Below, piece by piece: positions 62,147-64,000 of a stretch of 64,000 nucleotides of DNA. A program made the translations under genes and the position numbers. This stretch comes from Chitinophaga filiformis. Lineage in GTDB: Bacteria > Bacteroidota > Bacteroidia > Chitinophagales > Chitinophagaceae. The stretch covers positions 992,001-1,056,000 of the forward strand of contig NZ_CP095855.1 in assembly GCF_023100805.1 (NCBI RefSeq), written 5' to 3'. Under the pieces are notes generated by a model. That model saw only the letters and a list, made by a program, of their open reading frames with translations, was not told the origin of the DNA and searched no databases. The stretch's first letter is position 1. Each line of letters opens with the position of its first letter.

Positions 62147-64000
62147 TTACATGTCATATTCAAGTACGGGGCGCAGCCACTTCTCGGCTTCCTCAATGGT
62201 CCATCCCTTTCGGGCAGCATAGTCTTCCACCTGGTCTTTCTCTATCTTGCCAAGGCCGAAATATTTGGCCTCAGGGTGTGCAAAATACCAGCCACTAACG
62301 CTGGACGCCGGGTACATGGCGAGCGATTCGGTAAGGATGATACCGGTATTGGCAGTAGCATCCAGCATATCAAACAGCTTGTATTTCTCGGTATGTTCAG
62401 GACATGCCGGATAACCCGGTGCGGGTCGGATGCCGGAGTATTCCTCGCGGATCAGTGCATCATTGTCAAGACGTTCATCTGTTGCATACCCCCAGAATTC
62501 CTGTCTTACACGTTTGTGCATCAGCTCTGCGAAGGCTTCTACCAGCCTGTCAGCAAGGGCTTTCAGCATAATACTGCTGTAATCGTCGTGGTCTGCCTTG
62601 AACTTTTCCAGCCATTTTTCTATATCGCCGCCTGTTGTAACGGCAAACGCGCCCATATAGTCCTGGATGCCTGCTTCTGCCGGGGCAATGAAATCGGCCA
62701 GGGAGAGGTTCGGCTGACCGGGAGCCTTTTTGATCTGCTGGCGGAGACATTCCAGGTGAACCGTGCCGGCGCCGGGTTGGGGCGACAATACAGAGATGGT
62801 ATCATCCGCGCTCCTGTTGGCAGGGAACAGGCCTATCACGCCATTGGCAGTAAGCCACTTTTCCTCTACGATACGTTTCAGCATAGCTTTCGCATCTTCG
62901 AACAGGCGGGAGGCTTCCTTGCCTACGATTTCATCCGTAAGGATCTGCGGGAATTTACCATGCAGTTCCCAGGAGATGAAGAAGGGCTGCCAGTCAATGT
63001 ATTCAGCTATTTCAGCCAGGTCATAGTTCTGGAAAACATGTACGCCAGGTTTTTTAGGTACAACTGGCTTGTAGTTGCTCCAGTCATTGATGGCCTTGTG
63101 CTGACGGGCTTCTGCAATGGGCAGATATTGTTTTACCGGTTTCTTGTTCCGGAAATTTTCGTTCAGTTTCTGGTACTCGAGCTTCACATCGTCCAGGAAA
63201 GACTTCTTCAGCGCTTTGTTCAGCAGGCTTCCGGTAACTGTTACGCTACGGGAGGCATCGAGTACGTGTATTACCCCGTGTTCGTATTCAGGGGCTATTT
63301 TTACGGCTGTATGCGTACGGGAAGTGGTAGCGCCTCCAATGATCAGGGGCACTTCAAAATGCTGGCGTTTCATTTCCCTGGCTACGTTTACCATCTCGTC
63401 CAGGCTGGGGGTGATCAGGCCACTGAGACCAATAATGTCCACCTGCTCCTGGCGGGCGGTCTGTAATATCTTCTCTGCCGGTACCATTACGCCCATGTCA
63501 ATAATGTCATAACCGTTACAGCCCAGCACTACGCCTACGATATTCTTCCCGATATCATGCACATCGCCTTTTACTGTAGCGAGCAGGATCTTTCCGGCGG
63601 ATTTTACCACACCGCCATTCAGTTCTACCAGTTTTTGCTTTTCAGCCTCTATATAGGGCGTGAGCACGGCCACGGATTTCTTCATCACACGGGCGCTTTT
63701 CACCACCTGTGGGAGGAACATCTTACCGCTGCCAAACAGGTCGCCCACGATGTTCATACCGGCCATGAGAGGGCCTTCAATAACATCCAGCGGACGTGGG
63801 TATTGCTGGCGTGCCTCTTCTGTATCGGCCTCGATATAATCTGTAATACCATTTACCAGCGCATGGCTCAGGCGTTCTTCCACGGTGCCCTGGCGCCAGG
63901 TTTCGTCTTTTTCGATCACTTTACCCTTGCTCTTCACCGTTTCGGCAAAGGCGATGAGGCGTTCGGTGGCGTCTTCCCGGCGGTTGAGAATAGCATCGTC
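62147..64000 (-). CDS. metH: Cobalamin-dependent methionine synthase, C-terminal part
   Basis: 617 residues up to the window edge; the frame stays open to base 64000, so the 5' end lies outside. Present in order: the B12 cap helices ([19 protein letters not shown] at the edge), the cobalamin domain with base-off ligand motif GDVHDIGKN (~residues 150-160 of this part) and the [17 protein letters not shown] loops, then the AdoMet activation domain with [15 protein letters not shown] and [13 protein letters not shown] near the end. It uses methyl-THF from MetF (38458-39411). The Hcy- and folate-binding domains are not visible here. Confidence 0.97.
   Translation of the reverse strand, partial: DDAILNRREDATERLIAFAETVKSKGKVIEKDETWRQGTVEERLSHALVNGITDYIEADTEEARQQYPRPLDVIEGPLMAGMNIVGDLFGSGKMFLPQVVKSARVMKKSVAVLTPYIEAEKQKLVELNGGVVKSAGKILLATVKGDVHDIGKNIVGVVLGCNGYDIIDMGVMVPAEKILQTARQEQVDIIGLSGLITPSLDEMVNVAREMKRQHFEVPLIIGGATTSRTHTAVKIAPEYEHGVIHVLDASRSVTVTGSLLNKALKKSFLDDVKLEYQKLNENFRNKKPVKQYLPIAEARQHKAINDWSNYKPVVPKKPGVHVFQNYDLAEIAEYIDWQPFFISWELHGKFPQILTDEIVGKEASRLFEDAKAMLKRIVEEKWLTANGVIGLFPANRSADDTISVLSPQPGAGTVHLECLRQQIKKAPGQPNLSLADFIAPAEAGIQDYMGAFAVTTGGDIEKWLEKFKADHDDYSSIMLKALADRLVEAFAELMHKRVRQEFWGYATDERLDNDALIREEYSGIRPAPGYPACPEHTEKYKLFDMLDATANTGIILTESLAMYPASSVSGWYFAHPEAKYFGLGKIEKDQVEDYAARKGWTIEEAEKWLRPVLEYDM

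Noticed and set aside
62123-63466. 447-codon plus-strand frame
   Set aside because: It lies antisense inside metH, has no domain or promoter, and metH is unambiguous.

Overview
The window looks like a chromosomal segment from a Bacteroidota member of the Chitinophagaceae, most like Chitinophaga. The evidence is Bacteroidota-type promoters (-7 TAnnTTTG, sometimes with a -33 TTG 18-20 nt upstream), scarce Shine-Dalgarno sequences, many small secreted lipoproteins and OmpA/PorT-like barrels, an S46 dipeptidyl peptidase, a GH3/serine-hydrolase fusion, bTHX, and a GH3-auxin-family protein beside lptB and fabG. The genus is inferred from gene content and style, not from a marker search. No prophage, CRISPR array, rRNA operon or intact insertion sequence was seen.

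Layout. 1-4.6 kb: tail of a YbaB-like gene, tRNA-Thr(CGT), a foldback array of 11-bp repeats, then envelope proteins including a collagen-like lipoprotein. 4.6-18 kb: adk-obg, a GH3/beta-lactamase-fold fusion, heme A synthase, a membrane-linked patatin, typA, and an alkB / SIR2-like / META-lipoprotein cluster. 18-30 kb: TIG lipoprotein, DPP7-type peptidase, rnhB-rpoN-PAP2, recA with a long structured downstream region, an AlkA-like glycosylase, an M28 peptidase and cysS. 30-43 kb: endonuclease/exonuclease/phosphatase protein, two rhomboids (one degenerate), rlmD, a thioredoxin-fold lipid-envelope protein, three tandem outer-membrane barrels, metF, and lptB / GH3 / fabG. 43-53 kb: SMP-30 protein, unknown lipoprotein, 37-kDa nucleoid protein, then a minus-strand run radA, comF, glutathione peroxidase, holB, PSP1 protein. 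53-64 kb: zinc peptidase, a gene-free stretch with two very long palindromes, rplM-rpsI-rpsB-tsf, pyrH, pdxH, bTHX (38 aa), HU, xth and the 3' part of metH.

Functionally this is mostly housekeeping: translation (tRNA, L13, S9, S2, EF-Ts, bTHX, TypA, CysRS, RlmD), DNA repair and maintenance (RecA, RadA, AlkB, AlkA-like, Xth, RNase HII, HolB, HU), one-carbon metabolism (MetF, MetH) and envelope biogenesis. No complete new multi-gene system is evident. The most unusual signals are non-coding: a 90-bp spacerless perfect palindrome and a second 73-bp foldback upstream of the ribosomal-protein operon, a family of related intergenic hairpins built on a GGGATCAGGAATT-like core, an 11-bp direct/inverted repeat array, and a 480-nt structured region after recA. 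Protein-level oddities are an RGG-like tail on ribosomal protein S2, a compact SIR2-like protein next to alkB, and a rhomboid that has lost catalytic residues.
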